A stretch of 64,000 bases of DNA from Azolla caroliniana (lineage: Eukaryota; Polypodiophyta). Under the pieces are notes generated by a model. It was not told the origin of the DNA. It made no database searches and worked only from the letters and a program-made list of their open reading frames with translations. The stretch spans positions 21,204,001 to 21,268,000 of the forward strand of contig JBHGNT010000005.1 of the NCBI GenBank assembly GCA_043228905.1, in the 5' to 3' direction. Made by a program: the position numbers and the translations under genes. This document shows, one piece after another, positions 53,474 through 64,000 of the stretch. Numbering within the stretch: the stretch's first letter is position 1; every line of letters starts with the position of its first letter.

Positions 53474-54324
53474 ATGGGGAGCGCTCTCCCTAGCGAGAAG
53501 TTAGATCACAACAACTTTGCATATTGGGAGTACAAGATGCACCAATACCTTGTCGGCCAAGGCTATTGGAGCTAGGAGCACAAGAAAATCGGCCCAACCT
53601 GGAAGGCGTTGACTATGCAACATAGGAGCAAGCGGCAAGCCGAGTGATGTATTGTTTGGCGACATGTGTTCACGACCACATGCTCGGGTACATTCGAGAA
53701 GCCAAGACGCCAAAGGAAGCATGGGAGAGTCTACGAAAGATTTTCGCCGCCAACACTACCGCGAGAAAGCTTCAACTCCGCCAAGAGTTGAATAATATCC
53801 AACAAAGGGATATGTCTGTCACGAGCTACACCTTGAAGATCAAGGAGCTTTGTGATTCGCTCGGCTCGATAAGCGTAAACGTGGAGGATGACGAGATGGT
53901 GCAAATATGTCTTGGTGGCCTTGCACCACAATTCGGCGCAATGCGGACCACCGTACTAGCATGGGAGAATCCGCCCTCCTTCTTCGATCTGCAATCTATG
54001 TTGTTGGTCGAAGAAAACCATGTTCGAACAAGGAGCAACACCTCGGAAGGCCACATGCTCTACACGCATTTAGACGGAGGAAGAGGACGCCGTGCAAGAA
54101 GAGGTCGATTCAGCCAAGGACGAGGCGAACGAGGCCCAACTTACGAAAACAACTCAAAATTTCGGCATCAAGACAGAAGCCATCGAGGAACCTTCGGAAG
54201 AAGGGGGAGATTCCATTCCAGTCCGAACCGACAAAGCTCGGTCAAATGCGGATATTGCGGAAAAATCGATCACCACGAAGAAGAATGTCGTAAGAAGATA
54301 CGCGAGTCAGCTTCCACTAGCTGA
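53474..54324 (+). pseudogene. Copia-E gag
   Basis: From the ATG at 53,474 (MGSALPSEKLDHNNFAYWEY, typical copia gag opening). A frame change and two stops occur near 53,575-53,645. The frame from 53,644 is then open to 54,324: the UBN2/gag_2 domain (KEAWESLRKIFAANTTARKL, SVTSYTLKIKELCDSLGSI, ICLGGLAPQFGAMRTTVL), an RG-rich stretch (GGRGRRARRGRFSQGRG) and the zinc knuckle CGYCGKIDHHEEEC. It would form the particle shell. Confidence 0.9.
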
Positions 54325-54372
54325 CAACTTACCAACTACGCCATCAATTCCGACTATGACGATCACGACAGA

Positions 54373-54768
54373 ATGTTCATGATGAGACATAGAGTGAATT
54401 TTATGTCGGCCTCTACTTCTACTAGTGCCTCCAGTCCAGAAGACGTATGGTTCGTCGATTCCGGTGCCTCGAACCATATGACGTCGCATCAAGAATGGTT
54501 ACGAGAACTTCGAGAGCCAGACCAACCCAGCTATGTCGAAACCGGAGACGACACTACGCACCCGATTCGGCACATTGGCAATGTTCCGTTCGGAGAAGAA
54601 GGTAAGCAAACTTATATTAAAAATTTCTTGCATGTACCAACTATCACGAAGAATTTGGTCTCTGTCGGCCAAATTGTAGAGCAAGGAATGCAAGTACGAT
54701 TTAATCAAGGCGGTTGCTTCATCGAAAAAGAGGGCCGACTCATCGCTCGTGGACGAAGAGAGGGCTGA
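54373..54768 (+). pseudogene. Copia-E protease
   Basis: The frame contains the intact active-site motif VWFVDSGASNHMTSHQEW and the conserved YIKNFLHVPTITKNLVSVG. It ends in a TGA at 54,766-54,768 before the GAG-pre-integrase domain. It would cleave the polyprotein. Confidence 0.9.
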
Positions 54769-56055
54769 ATGTTCATTCTCGACTCACACGAGATGAAATC
54801 TTCCATGTTCGCAAAGGGCATGAAAGCCGATTCCGACATAGTTATGGCACAAGCGGATTGGCCAATGATATAAACCTCCAAAAACTCAAGGCAATGCAAT
54901 CGAAAGGCATCATCACCGGGCCCCCGACATTCACGGAGAAAGAGATTGAAGGCATGTGTGCCGCTTGCCAATTCGGCAAGCAACATCGGCACCTGTTTCC
55001 GAAGGAGCGGAACGAGCAAATGCGTACTCAACGTAATTCATTCTGATGTATGGGGTCCAGCTCAGACGGCTACATTCGGCGGATGCCGATACTACGTGGC
55101 CTTCATCGACAACTTCTCCAAGCACACCTGGATCTACCCCATACAACAAAAGAGCGAAGTGTTCAGACACTTCCAAAATTTTAAGAATGAAGACTAGAAA
55201 GCCACGAGCCGACATGTACGATGTCTTCGGTCGGATGGAGGCAAGGAGTACCTCTCCGACAAATTTTCGGCATTTCTACGGAAAGAAGGAATACGGCGAG
55301 AGTTTTCATGTCGACATACGCCACAACAAAATGGAGTGGCCGAACGCAAGAATCGGCACATCCTCAAAGTGGCACGGGCTATGCTTAACGAAAAGCACAT
55401 GCTGAAATCGTATTGGGCGGAAGCAGCTAACACGGCCGTCTATCTCATGAATCGGTGTACGACATCGGGTGTGCACGAACTTACTCCACACGAGAAGTTC
55501 TTCAGAAAGAAGTCGAATCTATCACATGTTCGGATATTCGGCTCCATTGCGTACGTGCACATCCCCGACGAGAAGCGTCAAAAGCTCGACCCGAAGTCAG
55601 AGAAATGTATCCTCGTAGAATACTCACTGGAGCAAAAGGGGTACAAGTGCTACAACCCCTCAACTCAAAAATCTCGAGTAAGTCGAGAGGTCGTTTTCGA
55701 TGAGTCCGCATCCTGGTACGCACCAGAGACAACTTCGACTTCGATTCCACTCGACCTTGATTCAGCCGAAATAGAGATAGAAGCCGAAGATCGACTCACG
55801 CGCATGTTTGAAGAAAACCGTAGTGGGCCACAAGAGCCCCCGAGTGATCAAAGCACATCTCGGCCAAGTCCGAAGATGGACAAAGGGAAAGCAAAAATGC
55901 CGGAGTATGAAGACAATCACTTCGACGGAAACGAATCAACTCACTCCCTCGATAGTGAGTTCGAAGGCCTTGAGATCCAAACAAATGGAGCGGAGAACGC
56001 CGTAGTATCCGCAAACGAGCAGTTCGCCAATCCACCCATGAAAAGAACCCCGTAA
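54769..56055 (+). pseudogene. Copia-E GAG-pre-integrase and integrase
   Basis: INLQKLKAMQSKGIITGPP and MCAACQFGKQHRHLFPK form the HHCC region, followed by VIHSDVWGPAQT (first D), YYVAFIDNFSKHTWIYP, a stop at 55,195, then after a frame break RSDGGKEY-type sequence near 55,230 and NGVAERKNRHILKVARAML (catalytic E), SHVRIFGSIAYVHIPDEKR and SREVVFDESASWY. The D, D and E residues all appear present. Frame changes lie near 54,870, 55,020 and 55,320. The acidic linker 55,740-56,055 leads into RT. Confidence 0.9.
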
Positions 56056-56078
56056 GCCGATTCAGCTACAACGATTAT

Positions 56079-57788
56079 ATGACGTACCATTACGCTTTTA
56101 TGATGAAGGTGGCAACAGTACAGGAGCCAGAAACCTTTTCTGAAGCCGCGAAGGACCCGCGATGGACAAAAGCATTGAATGAGGAGATGTGTGCATTACG
56201 CAAGAATGAGACATGGGATCTCGTTCCCCACTCACCGCACAGGAAGGCGATTGGATGTAGATGGATCTACAAGGTGAAGTATAATGCCAATGGCTCTGTC
56301 AACCGCTACAAAGCTCGACTCATAGCGAAAGGATACGCACAAACACATGGCGTCGACTACGAAGAAACATTTGCCCCGGTGGCAAAGATGACAACTGTGT
56401 GGACCATAATTGCACTTGCAACAGCTAAAGGGTGGAACCTCTATCAAATGGACATAAAGAACGCCTTTCTTCAAGGTGAATTAGAAGAGAAGGTATACAT
56501 GATACAACCACCCGGCTTCAAATCCAACATCCATCCGAAAGCCTTATGTCGACTCAAGAAGCCTCTCTACGGCCTCAAGCAAGCACCACACGCTTGGCAT
56601 TGGAAGATTATGCAATATCTTCATCAAATCGACTTCCGAATGTCAAAATCCGACAAATCCCTCTATGTGCGAAACAACTCTAGAAGTCTGATTGTCATCA
56701 TCTTATACGTGGATGATCTGGTCATCGGAGGTGAAAGTCTAGTAGACATCAACAAGGTCAAGTCCCTCCTCTCCAACAAATTCGAGATGACGAACATGAA
56801 GGAGCTACACTACTTCCTTGGCATCGAGGTGATTCGGAATCCGGCCGGCATTATGATCTCCCAACAACACTACATTCTCAACTTGTTATACAAGTTCGGG
56901 ATGACTGAGTGTAAATCAATTGCTACGCCTCTTGATCGAAACTTGAAACTAGATGCTGACTCTGGCACGAACGAGTGCACGCCGACTCAATATCGACAAC
57001 TGATCGAGAGCCTCATCTATCTCATGATCACTTGACCCGACCTTAGCTATCCATTTGGACTCCATAGCCAATTCATGCAAACTCCGCGAGATATCCATTT
57101 CCATTGCGTTAAGCGAGTATTATGATATGTGAGCGGCACAATGGATTACAGCGTTCACTACGCATCGATCACACCAATATGACTCAAAGGGTACACATAC
57201 GCGGATTGGGCAGGCTACAAAGCCGATCGACGATCGACCTCCAAATTTGTCTTCTCGCTCGGTAGCGGAGCAATATCTTGGAGTAGTAAGAAGCAGCCTA
57301 CCATTGCACTTTCGAGTACGGAGGCCGAATACAGGGGCGCAGTCGTAGCTGCATGTGAAGCCGTATGGCTCAAGAAGATTTTGAAGGATTTGGGCGTCCC
57401 CATCAAGGATCCAACTCCCATTTACTGCGACAACATGAGCAGTATATATCTAGCTCAGAACCCGGTGTTCCACGCACACACAAAGCATATCGAAGTGCAC
57501 TTTCACTTCATTCGAGAGCACGTACAAGCCGGAGATGTCGACCTTCAACACATCAACACGAATCTTCAGACGACCGACATCTTCACCAAAGCCTTAGGAG
57601 CCGACAAGCTTCGGCAATTCATGTCAGTCCTTGGATTGACGATCCCTGACTTGCCAAGCTTGAGGGGGAGTACAAGCAAGAACCGGATACCATCTGAACC
57701 GAGTACGAGCCGAAGCGGACACCGAAGATCGTTTGAACCGGATACCAACCGAAGTGGTCATCAATCAAAAGGAACCAACCCGAGTTGA
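56079..57788 (+). pseudogene. Copia-E reverse transcriptase and RNase H
   Basis: RT is open from 56,079 to 57,035: GCRWIYKVKYNANGSVNRYK, FAPVAKMTTVWTIIALA, MDIKNAFLQGELEEKVYM, PLYGLKQAPHAWHWKIMQYL, the catalytic VIILYVDDLVIGG and LHYFLGIEVIRN. A TGA at 57,033 and another stop near 57,125 lie in the RNase H connection. The last frame (57,381-57,788) carries [40 protein letters not shown] and [19 protein letters not shown], and runs to the polypurine tract. YVDD is intact. Confidence 0.9.
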
Positions 57789-57801
57789 GCTTGAGGGGGC
57801 G

Positions 57802-58257
57802 TGTTGAGAATCAAGCTCAACATAGCACAACGTGTGAACACACCTTTTGAGAATCTATGATTACTCAAATGTCAAGAGTCACACCACTACTCTCTACACA
57901 TTAACTATGTGTCATAGAATCATATTCTATGACACATAACTAATGAGTTACATATTCCCCATGACTATGAGTCTTCACATTCCCCAAGAGAGAGAGTGGT
58001 TGTTGTAAGTTAATGAAGAGAGAGGGTGACTCTATATAAAGCACCCTCCTCATACTTCATACTAAGTCGGTAGTGACCCCTTGTAATGCTACATTTTCAT
58101 TTATCATATTCTCCTTGTTAATATACATCTCCTTCTTCTTGAGTACTTCATTTTGTCTCTTATCCATCTTGTGTTTCTCTCCTCTCCTCTTTCCTCTCAC
58201 ACATACATATAACACACATCTCTTCCACTACACAAGAATCACCATTGATTCTTTACA
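57802..58257 (+). repeat. Right LTR of copia-E with palindromic extra segment
   Basis: 456 bp. It differs from the left LTR mainly by about 46 bp at 57,893-57,940 that contain a perfect 14 bp inverted repeat (ATGTGTCATAGAAT and its complement) around CAT. Confidence 0.95.
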
Positions 58258-58643
58258 GTTGTAAATGGTACAAGAAAAAAAATATATAGTGATACTAAAG
58301 TTGCTTTAGCCCTTGGTATTCAAAGAAGAAACTTGAGGAAGCATCGGACAAATATACAATCAAATCAATTTAAGTGGTCGGGGTTAGGCCGTAGATGACG
58401 ATGTGATGCCTTGTCTCATGAGATTATTGAGAAAGTGGTTTCTTTTTGGACAAAAAACACTCGTGTCTCACCAAATAAAAAAGATGTATGTAGACAACGT
58501 ATAAGTCGGGGTAGGTACCAGATTCACCCAAGACACTTCTTGGAGATGACTGAGGTAATTGTTTTGTTTTTATCTATTTGTTTCTAAATATATTTTTTTA
58601 CTAAGGGAATCTTTTAAAGTTTGTTATTTATTGAGTGATGTAG

Positions 58644-59599
58644 GTGGAATTGTTCATAAACTTCAAAGACCAACATCCTAACATCAATCTTGGATTTCGC
58701 AAGTTCCAAGGTTTGAAACCGTTTTTTGTTAGAAAGTTAAAATAGAGGAACACATGTTGTTGTGTGTACCACATTAAAATGTACATGTTAAGGCTTAGCC
58801 TGAACACTATGCATACTGATTCTAAGGGTATACACAGGACGGGGATGGGTGTGTTTGCACTTGTGAGGTATGTAGAACAAATGGGAGTGATAATAGATGT
58901 AATGCTCGAAACATGACTTATGCATCGGTTTCTGAGTTATGGAGGTCTTTTGTTTGTGAAAAACAACCATCATCTGAGTGGCATAATCGTACATGTCTTC
59001 TAAGAACATATAAAGTTTGCCCACAACCACCATTTTGTATACAGGAGCTTGATGTAAATAACTGTCATATTGTGAAATGGAAATATTTAGAGTATGTGAT
59101 AGAAAATATAGGTAAGGGTCTTGTTAGTAAGCGTATCAAGGAAGTATATAAGGAGACATGTGCTGCTACCCTTTGTCTCAGAGTTTAAGAACCAACTTGA
59201 GGAGTTCATTCCACATAACTTTAGGAGTTATTGGCAAAATTCACAGTTCAAGGAATGTATAAATAACTTACCACCAGATGTTATAGTATATGTTATTGAC
59301 TTTGCAGAGAACTATACGTTTAAAGTTCAAAATGAGGTTCAATCAATGCATTGGTACAATGACCAATGTACCTTACTTGTACATATTTTCTACTGGAGAA
59401 AAGACAATGAGTTCCATAAGAAATCAATATTCTACATTTCAGATGATAAAAAGCATGATACGTTGTTTGTTCAACATTGTTTTAAGCTTCACCATGCAGA
59501 TTTATTGTCTTTGGGTGTTAACTTTAATCAGCATTGGGTTTGGTCTGATGGTGTTGCCTCACAATTTAAGGCGGCCCGGTCCTTCTACTTCATTGCAAG
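58644..59599 (+). pseudogene. Exon of HGKG-type gene with CCC block and first two D blocks
   Basis: It starts after GATGTAG with VELFINFKDQHPNINLGFRK. After the stop at 58,743 the CCC block follows. A shift near 58,850 leads to CTCEVCRTNGSDNRCNARN and EWHNRTCLLRTYKVCPQPPF, cysteine spacing suggestive of zinc binding. A second shift near 59,160 leads to NQLEEFIPHNFRSYWQNSQF, VIDFAENY and WSDGVASQFK. The donor is AAG|GTGAGG at 59,599/59,600. Confidence 0.65.
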
Positions 59600-60856
59600 G
59601 TGAGGAAATAATCCATATGTTTGGTACTTATAAATGGAAGTCTATTTTGGTAATATACCATAGTAATTATAGATGTTTGTATAAAATACTGAATTAGTAA
59701 TTCTCTAGCCACATGCACCAGTACTGTCTTGGAATGTGAATCTGAACTGATTGGCCATTTGGTTCTCTCCTCCTAGATTCACTAGTACTAATTATGGTAA
59801 TAACCATGTTAAGTAAACTTAACTTATAGGTAAGTAATGTCGTCCTACGTGTACAAGTACTAATTAAGGTCCAGGCCTTGTAATGTATCTGTAATTTACA
59901 ACATAGTATTATCCCCAAAGGTGCACATGCACAAGTATTGACAATGGTTTACAACTAAGTACTCAGATCCCACATGCACAAGTACTGATTTCTAACTTAG
60001 GATTGTATTCCTTCATTGGCACGAGTACTAATTTATATCTCAGCACTGCCCTCTCTTGTGCATTAGTACTAATGAATAACTTAGTACTATCCTCTTTCGT
60101 TCATTAGTACTAATTTATAACTTTGGACTGCCATCCGACAAGCACGAGCACTAATTAATACTTACATTGCCCCCTCTCATTAACCTCTCATTAATGTTTG
60201 TACTAATTCATAACTTAGCTCTGTATTCAACTTTGTTCGTTAGTACTAATTTATAACCTAGGATTGTTCTCTCTCATTAATACTAATTATTAACTTAGTA
60301 CTATCCAACTTTGTTCATTGAGACCAACTTATAACTTAGGACTGTCCTCTGTCATGCATTAGTACTAATTAATAACTTAGTATTGTCCAACTTTATTCAT
60401 TAAGACCAACTTATAACTTAGGATTGTCCTCTGTCATGCATTAGTACTAATTAATAACTTAGTACTCTCCAACTTTGTTCATTACGACCAACTTATAACT
60501 TATGGTTGTTCTCTCTCATGCATTAGTACTGATTAGTAACTTACCACTCCCCTCTCTCGTCTGTTAGTACTAATTTCCAACTTAGTACTATCCTTTCTCA
60601 TGCATTAGTACTAATTAATAACTTACCACTTCCCTCTCTCGTATATTAGTACTAATCTCCAACTTAGTACTGTCCTCTCTTGTGCATTAGTACTAATCAA
60701 TAACTTAGTACTATCCTCTTCATTTGTATTGATTCAAATATTAGTATTGTTCACTCATGCATAAGTAATAATTATGGTTTAAGTCATGCAATTAATTATG
60801 TTTGTTGGCTAACTGTCATGCAAAACACCCAGATACTTCTCATTGACAAACATTAG
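59600..60856 (+). repeat. Intron filled by an AT-rich minisatellite
   Basis: The 1257 bp intron has GTGAGG at the start and TTAG at the end. From about 59,700 to 60,760 it consists of some 20 diverged copies of a 45-50 bp unit with the theme CATTAGTACTAATTAATAAC followed by TTAGTACTATCC. The unit contains the palindrome TTAGTACTAA. The array is absent from the other three introns. Confidence 0.75.
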
Positions 60857-61718
60857 GATGCAATGGAACTACTTCGGTTCTGGACATGGAAAGGGAGAGC
60901 ATGATGGTGCGGGGGTTATGATCAAGCGTGCTCTTACATCAGAGTTGTTGGATAATAAAGGTGCTAAGCTACAAAATGCACATGATGTTGTGGAGTGGCT
61001 CACATGGAAGATGTCAAATGATGGTAAGAATAGATTGTTTATTGAGGTTTGTGCTAATGAGGTCGATAGGAGTAAATCATACGGTTGTAAAACCGTGAAA
61101 GGGACGTGCAAGACCCATTGTGTTTTAGGGTTTAGTCACAAGGACACAACACAATTGTTATTCCGCAGTTTATCGTGCTTTTGTTCCATGTGTTTAGATG
61201 AAGCTTGGGATGAATGCACCAATCTATCAATTGTGGAGCCATGGAAGCTACAGAAGCTAGAGATAGAACACAGTGTGAATATCCAAGAAAACGAACATTC
61301 AGACAATATTGTATACTACAACCACTGTGAGGACTTGGCAATATTATTGGAAGTTGGAGATCATTTTACAGTGCTCAAATCTCCTTAGAATGAAGATTTT
61401 GAAGACTACTACATTGTGGTGTGCAAGCAATGAAATACAATATTGGAAGAAGTCGTGAGGGATGGCTGGGGCAACATGTTCAATGTTGGTGAGTCTGTTG
61501 TGTATGGCAACTACTATGCAAAGTTGCCACAATGCAAGAACACATATGCATTGTTAAAAGATGCACCCACCGCAATTATCTATGTTGATGCAATTATCAC
61601 AATCAAGTTCAAAATGACTCAAGCAACGCACATGGTTAAGAGATACAACACTATCTACAAAGTCTCCAAAGGGGTACACGAACACATAGTGGGGGAGGTC
61701 TCCCTCTTTATTCCTTAG
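60857..61718 (+). pseudogene. Last exon of HGKG-type gene
   Basis: The exon opens with MQWNYFGSGHGKGEHDGAGV; its first base completes an AGG codon with the previous exon. One frame runs to the TAG at 61,716 and is interrupted by stops at 61,386 and about 61,431. Contents: helical DVVEWLTWKMSNDGKNRLF, cysteine-rich CKTVKGTCKTHCVLGF and LSCFCSMCLDEAW, then a small beta-rich end (VGDHFTVLKSP, DYYIVVCKQ, VYGNYYAKLPQCKNTY). Confidence 0.65.
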
Positions 61719-62646
61719 AATGGCAAGTGTTGCGTCTAATGTAACTTTTGCATGTATTCAAACTCTAACTTACAAGTGAAAGGAAATATATCATCTTGGG
61801 TTTTCTAACATATCCCTCTTTGGTTTAGATATGTATGTTTCTTTTACATGAAGTGTCTAGTGCTTGGTAAAAAATCTCATTGGCTAGTATCTGAGCCTAC
61901 GTTAGTATCAAATTTAGGAGTTCATATGTATCAAAGTTAGGAGTTCATATGTATCAAAGTTAGGAGTTCATATGTGTGCCTATAACTCTTTAGTGGTTCA
62001 TATGTATCATATGTGTGCCTATAACTCTTTAGGAGTTCATATGTATCAAAGTTAGTAGAATGCAATGTATCAAGTTAGTACTAAATCTGTGTTAAGAGTT
62101 TGCTAACGTAGACATATGTAAGATAAGGGTGTTCATTCCACTCATCACTCCTCTTCTCACTGTCACATGTGTGCATAACAAGTAAACTAGAACAATGACA
62201 CGATGAGGGTAATCAATAACTTAACATTCCTATCAATTACAGACAACCACCCAGATACAATAAACTTATCTAGGTACTGAGTGGCACTTCATCATCGGAG
62301 GTAGTAGAGTACTGAGTGGCGCGAGGCAGTAATAAATTAGCTACAATGCATATCAAGTTAGTACCTAAACTATTTAAGTGTTTACTAACCTAGACATATC
62401 TAAGATAGGAGTGTTCATTCCACTCATGACTTTACATTCTCACCATCACATGTGTGTATAACAAGTAAATTAAATATGTGTGAAGATGAGGGTAATCAAT
62501 GACTTAGCATTCCTATCAATAACTTTGCATCCAATTCACATCCTGGATATGTAAACCCCATTAGTGTCAAGAAGCAAGTAATCAATAACTTTACATTCGG
62601 TAATCAATTACATACAATGATCAAAATACAATAAATTTTGGTTTTA
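61719..62646. other. Intergenic region between convergent genes
   Basis: About 930 bp without a credible gene. It contains the repeat at 61,914-62,060 and two related blocks near 62,090-62,200 and 62,370-62,520 (both with TAAC/TAGACATAT, GTGTTCATTCCACTCAT and GATGAGGGTAATCAATNACTT) that look like a duplicated segment of about 250 bp. Confidence 0.6.
61914..62060. repeat. AGGAGTTCATATGTATCAAAGTT tandem repeat
   Basis: Five to six copies of a roughly 22 bp unit (GTTAGGAGTTCATATGTATC), some extended by CCTATAACTCTTTAG. Confidence 0.8.
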
Positions 62647-64000
62647 GTTTTTTCTAGATCTTGTAATCCGCTTATTTTTTGTTTCATTCTTCTCAGATTT
62701 CACACCCTTCTTCATCTTAAAACCACAAGGTAGTAAACTACTTAGTGGCAATTCATCATCGGAGGGTGAAGCCAAGCTTGAGGGAACAGTGTGCTCTGTT
62801 GCTACTGCCTAAGATGCACACACTTCCAAGAAGATGCGGTCAATAGTCTTACCAGAAATATCCTGGAGGTCATTGGACGTGTCATTCTTCAATTTTCCTG
62901 GCTCCACTACCACATTATTAGGAGTACAAACATGTTCCTCATCTTGGGTGCTTGTCTTCATTGCAAACTCCCCATTGATCAAGTTAGACACTTGCTCCAA
63001 GTGCAAGCTACTTGCATTATTTTGGACAGACACCTCATTTGTAGTACCACACTCTCCTTCTTCTTGGGTAGTTGCGGGGGTCTCCATAATGATACACACC
63101 TCATTCTTTGTACAACCATGATCCTCTCCTTGGGTCAATTTCACATTCTCTGCAGACTCCATTGCAAAGTTGCTAGTCACCTCATGCTTTGTCCACTCCA
63201 GCTCCTCTTTTTGGGTGATCTCACATTCCTCATGTGTGGTAGCATCTGAGCCTAAATAATCAAGATTGCTCCATAAACTACCTGAATCATTTGATGGTAT
63301 TTGTGAATCTATATGCTCTTCTACTCCTAAATAACAGTAAAGTGATGCAAGAACAATATCAATTCACATTCTTAAAAAGTGAAGGCACCTAGCCAAATGT
63401 TTAAGGTTAAGGGACAAATGTTTACCTATTGTTACATCGTCATTGTTGCTTGGGATGGTCCCAATTTCAAGTTGGGGCTCTTCATCATGCCAATATTTCA
63501 CAACACTCTCTATGTATTAATACACTTGTACATAATATTATTGTCACGTGAAGTAATATGGTCAAAATAACAATTATCTGAGAGGGCTCCCAACATGTAC
63601 CTGGAAGTGAGATAAATTCTTCTTCATATTGTGGCTCTGAATTTGTATCTCCATTTTCATTACTCTTTTCTTCCTTGTCTAAAAACAAAAGTATGTAGTA
63701 TTAGTCTAACTAATCAAGATGACACCAGCCACAAGTTTGTGAGAATTTGTATTACCCACCACAACAATCAACTTTGCATTTCTTCCCCTTTCCGTACAAT
63801 TTCCTTGCAACATTACGCTTCTTCATAGGATCTTTGATAGAAACATAATAAATTAGTATACCAACATTTCAGAAATTAGAAAGGCAAACACAATTAGCAT
63901 TACCATTCACATAGTCAGGGTGTGCCGAGCCGAGCTAGGAGATTTTGTTTCAAGCACCACATCTTCAATTGTTCCAATGGCCTTTCTCATACATTCATCT
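62647..64000 (-). pseudogene. Acidic multi-exon gene, right end of window
   Basis: A - strand gene that enters from beyond 64,000. Probable exons, with GT-AG borders: one ending near 63,910 (DECMRKAIGTIEDVVLETK), 63,830-63,754 (PMKKRNVARKLYGKGKKCKV, then DCCGG), about 63,674-63,602 (EEKSNENGDTNSEPQYEEEF), about 63,500-63,434 (WHDEEPQLEIGTIPSNND) and 63,326 to about 62,660 (EEHIDSQIPSNDSGSLWSN ... KRITRSRKN). The last exon is acidic with loosely repeated 25-35 residue units ending in TTNEV, CTKNEV or CTPNNV. It is interrupted by one TAG at about 62,809. I recognise no domain. It faces the HGKG-type gene tail to tail. The first exon lies outside the window. Confidence 0.5.

Larger units (their letters stand above)
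52880..58257 (+). mobile_element. Copia-E, nearly complete Ty1/copia element
   Basis: A + strand copia of 5378 bp with a perfect 5 bp target duplication GTTGT (52,875-52,879 and 58,258-58,262). Left LTR 52,880-53,289 (410 bp), primer-binding site 53,290-53,301 (TTGTATCAGAGC, one change from the usual site), gag, protease, integrase, RT, RNase H, polypurine tract TTGAGGGGGCG (57,791-57,801), right LTR 57,802-58,257 (456 bp). Apart from one 46 bp indel the LTRs differ at about six positions by eye. It lies inside an exon of the HGKG-type gene, in the same orientation. Confidence 0.95.
52542..61718 (+). pseudogene. HGKG-type transposase-like gene, split by copia-E
   Basis: A spliced gene with proposed exons 52,542-52,879 joined in frame (after removing copia-E) to 58,263-58,554, then 58,644-59,599, then 60,857-61,718. 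Introns 58,555-58,643 and 59,600-60,856 have GT-AG borders, and the phases match. The protein contains a helical N-terminal part, FRKFQGLKPFFVRKLK and a CCC block (RNTCCCVYHIKM), cysteine-rich segments, then VYVIDFAENYTFKVQNEV, HWVWSDGVASQFKAARSFYF and WNYFGSGHGKGEHDGAGVMI, and a C-terminal region with EVGDHFTVLKSP and NMFNVGESVVYGNYY. D, D and HGKGxxD form a plausible DDE-like triad. Stops at 58,396, 58,743, 61,386 and about 61,431 and shifts near 58,850 and 59,160 show decay. The family name is unknown to me. Confidence 0.65.

Noticed and set aside
59700-60760. Repeat array considered as CRISPR or centromeric satellite
   Set aside because: Units diverge and vary in length, and the array is bounded by a GT-AG intron, so it is a local minisatellite.

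Overview
The window is nuclear DNA of a land plant, most likely a large, repeat-rich genome. The evidence is the mixture of Ty1/copia elements primed by an initiator-Met-type site (TGGTATCAGAGC), Ty3/gypsy chromoviruses with a C-terminal chromodomain, gag-only (TR-GAG-like) elements and GT-AG spliced genes. Two decayed gene families in the right third are ones I associate mainly with non-seed plants (mosses, lycophytes, ferns) and some animals. A lycophyte, fern or bryophyte is therefore my best guess, but the sequence does not fix the species. No rRNA, canonical tRNA gene, CRISPR array or ordinary housekeeping gene is visible.

Positions 1 to about 45,150 are a stack of nested LTR retrotransposons. 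The outermost layer is a + strand chromovirus (chromo-3: leader and gag start at 24,344-25,910, 3' LTR split between 27,168-27,427 and 44,969-45,152). Its leader received a + strand gypsy (gypsy-A, whose left part lies outside the window and which carries copia-A at 1-3041). At the same ACGT it also received a - strand compound gypsy (gypsy-B, 5740-24,339), which itself contains chromo-1 (10,037-15,925, with a solo copia LTR inside) and copia-B (16,853-22,553, with a 1.26 kb LTR-like insert inside). The chromo-3 3' LTR received gypsy-C (+, 27,428-44,968). The gypsy-C LTR received chromo-2 (-, 27,779-38,293), and the chromo-2 leader received a gag-only element (-, 33,858-37,416). Target-site duplications and a decreasing LTR divergence (about 4%, 2% and 1% by eye) support this order. 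Nearly all coding regions carry stops or frameshifts. The most intact are the chromo-2 pol (1067 codons open) and the gag-only ORF.

Positions about 45,150-64,000 are different. A decayed multi-exon gene with a ParB/sulfiredoxin-like domain (-, 47,687-45,160) stands head to head, 199 bp apart, with a decayed gene resembling the DUF7869 family (+, 47,887-50,489). A copia reverse transcriptase fragment (-) follows. Next comes a second decayed multi-exon gene (+, 52,542-61,718) whose protein has three D-containing blocks in the order expected of an RNase H-fold (DDE-like) transposase. Its first recognised exon is split by a nearly intact copia (copia-E, 52,880-58,257, TSD GTTGT), and its last intron is filled by an AT-rich minisatellite. 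It runs tail to tail into a further multi-exon acidic gene on the - strand (62,647 to beyond 64,000). My inference is that these genes are the remains of one or more large DNA transposons, or of domesticated transposase-like genes with partner genes. This is the least explained and most interesting part of the window.
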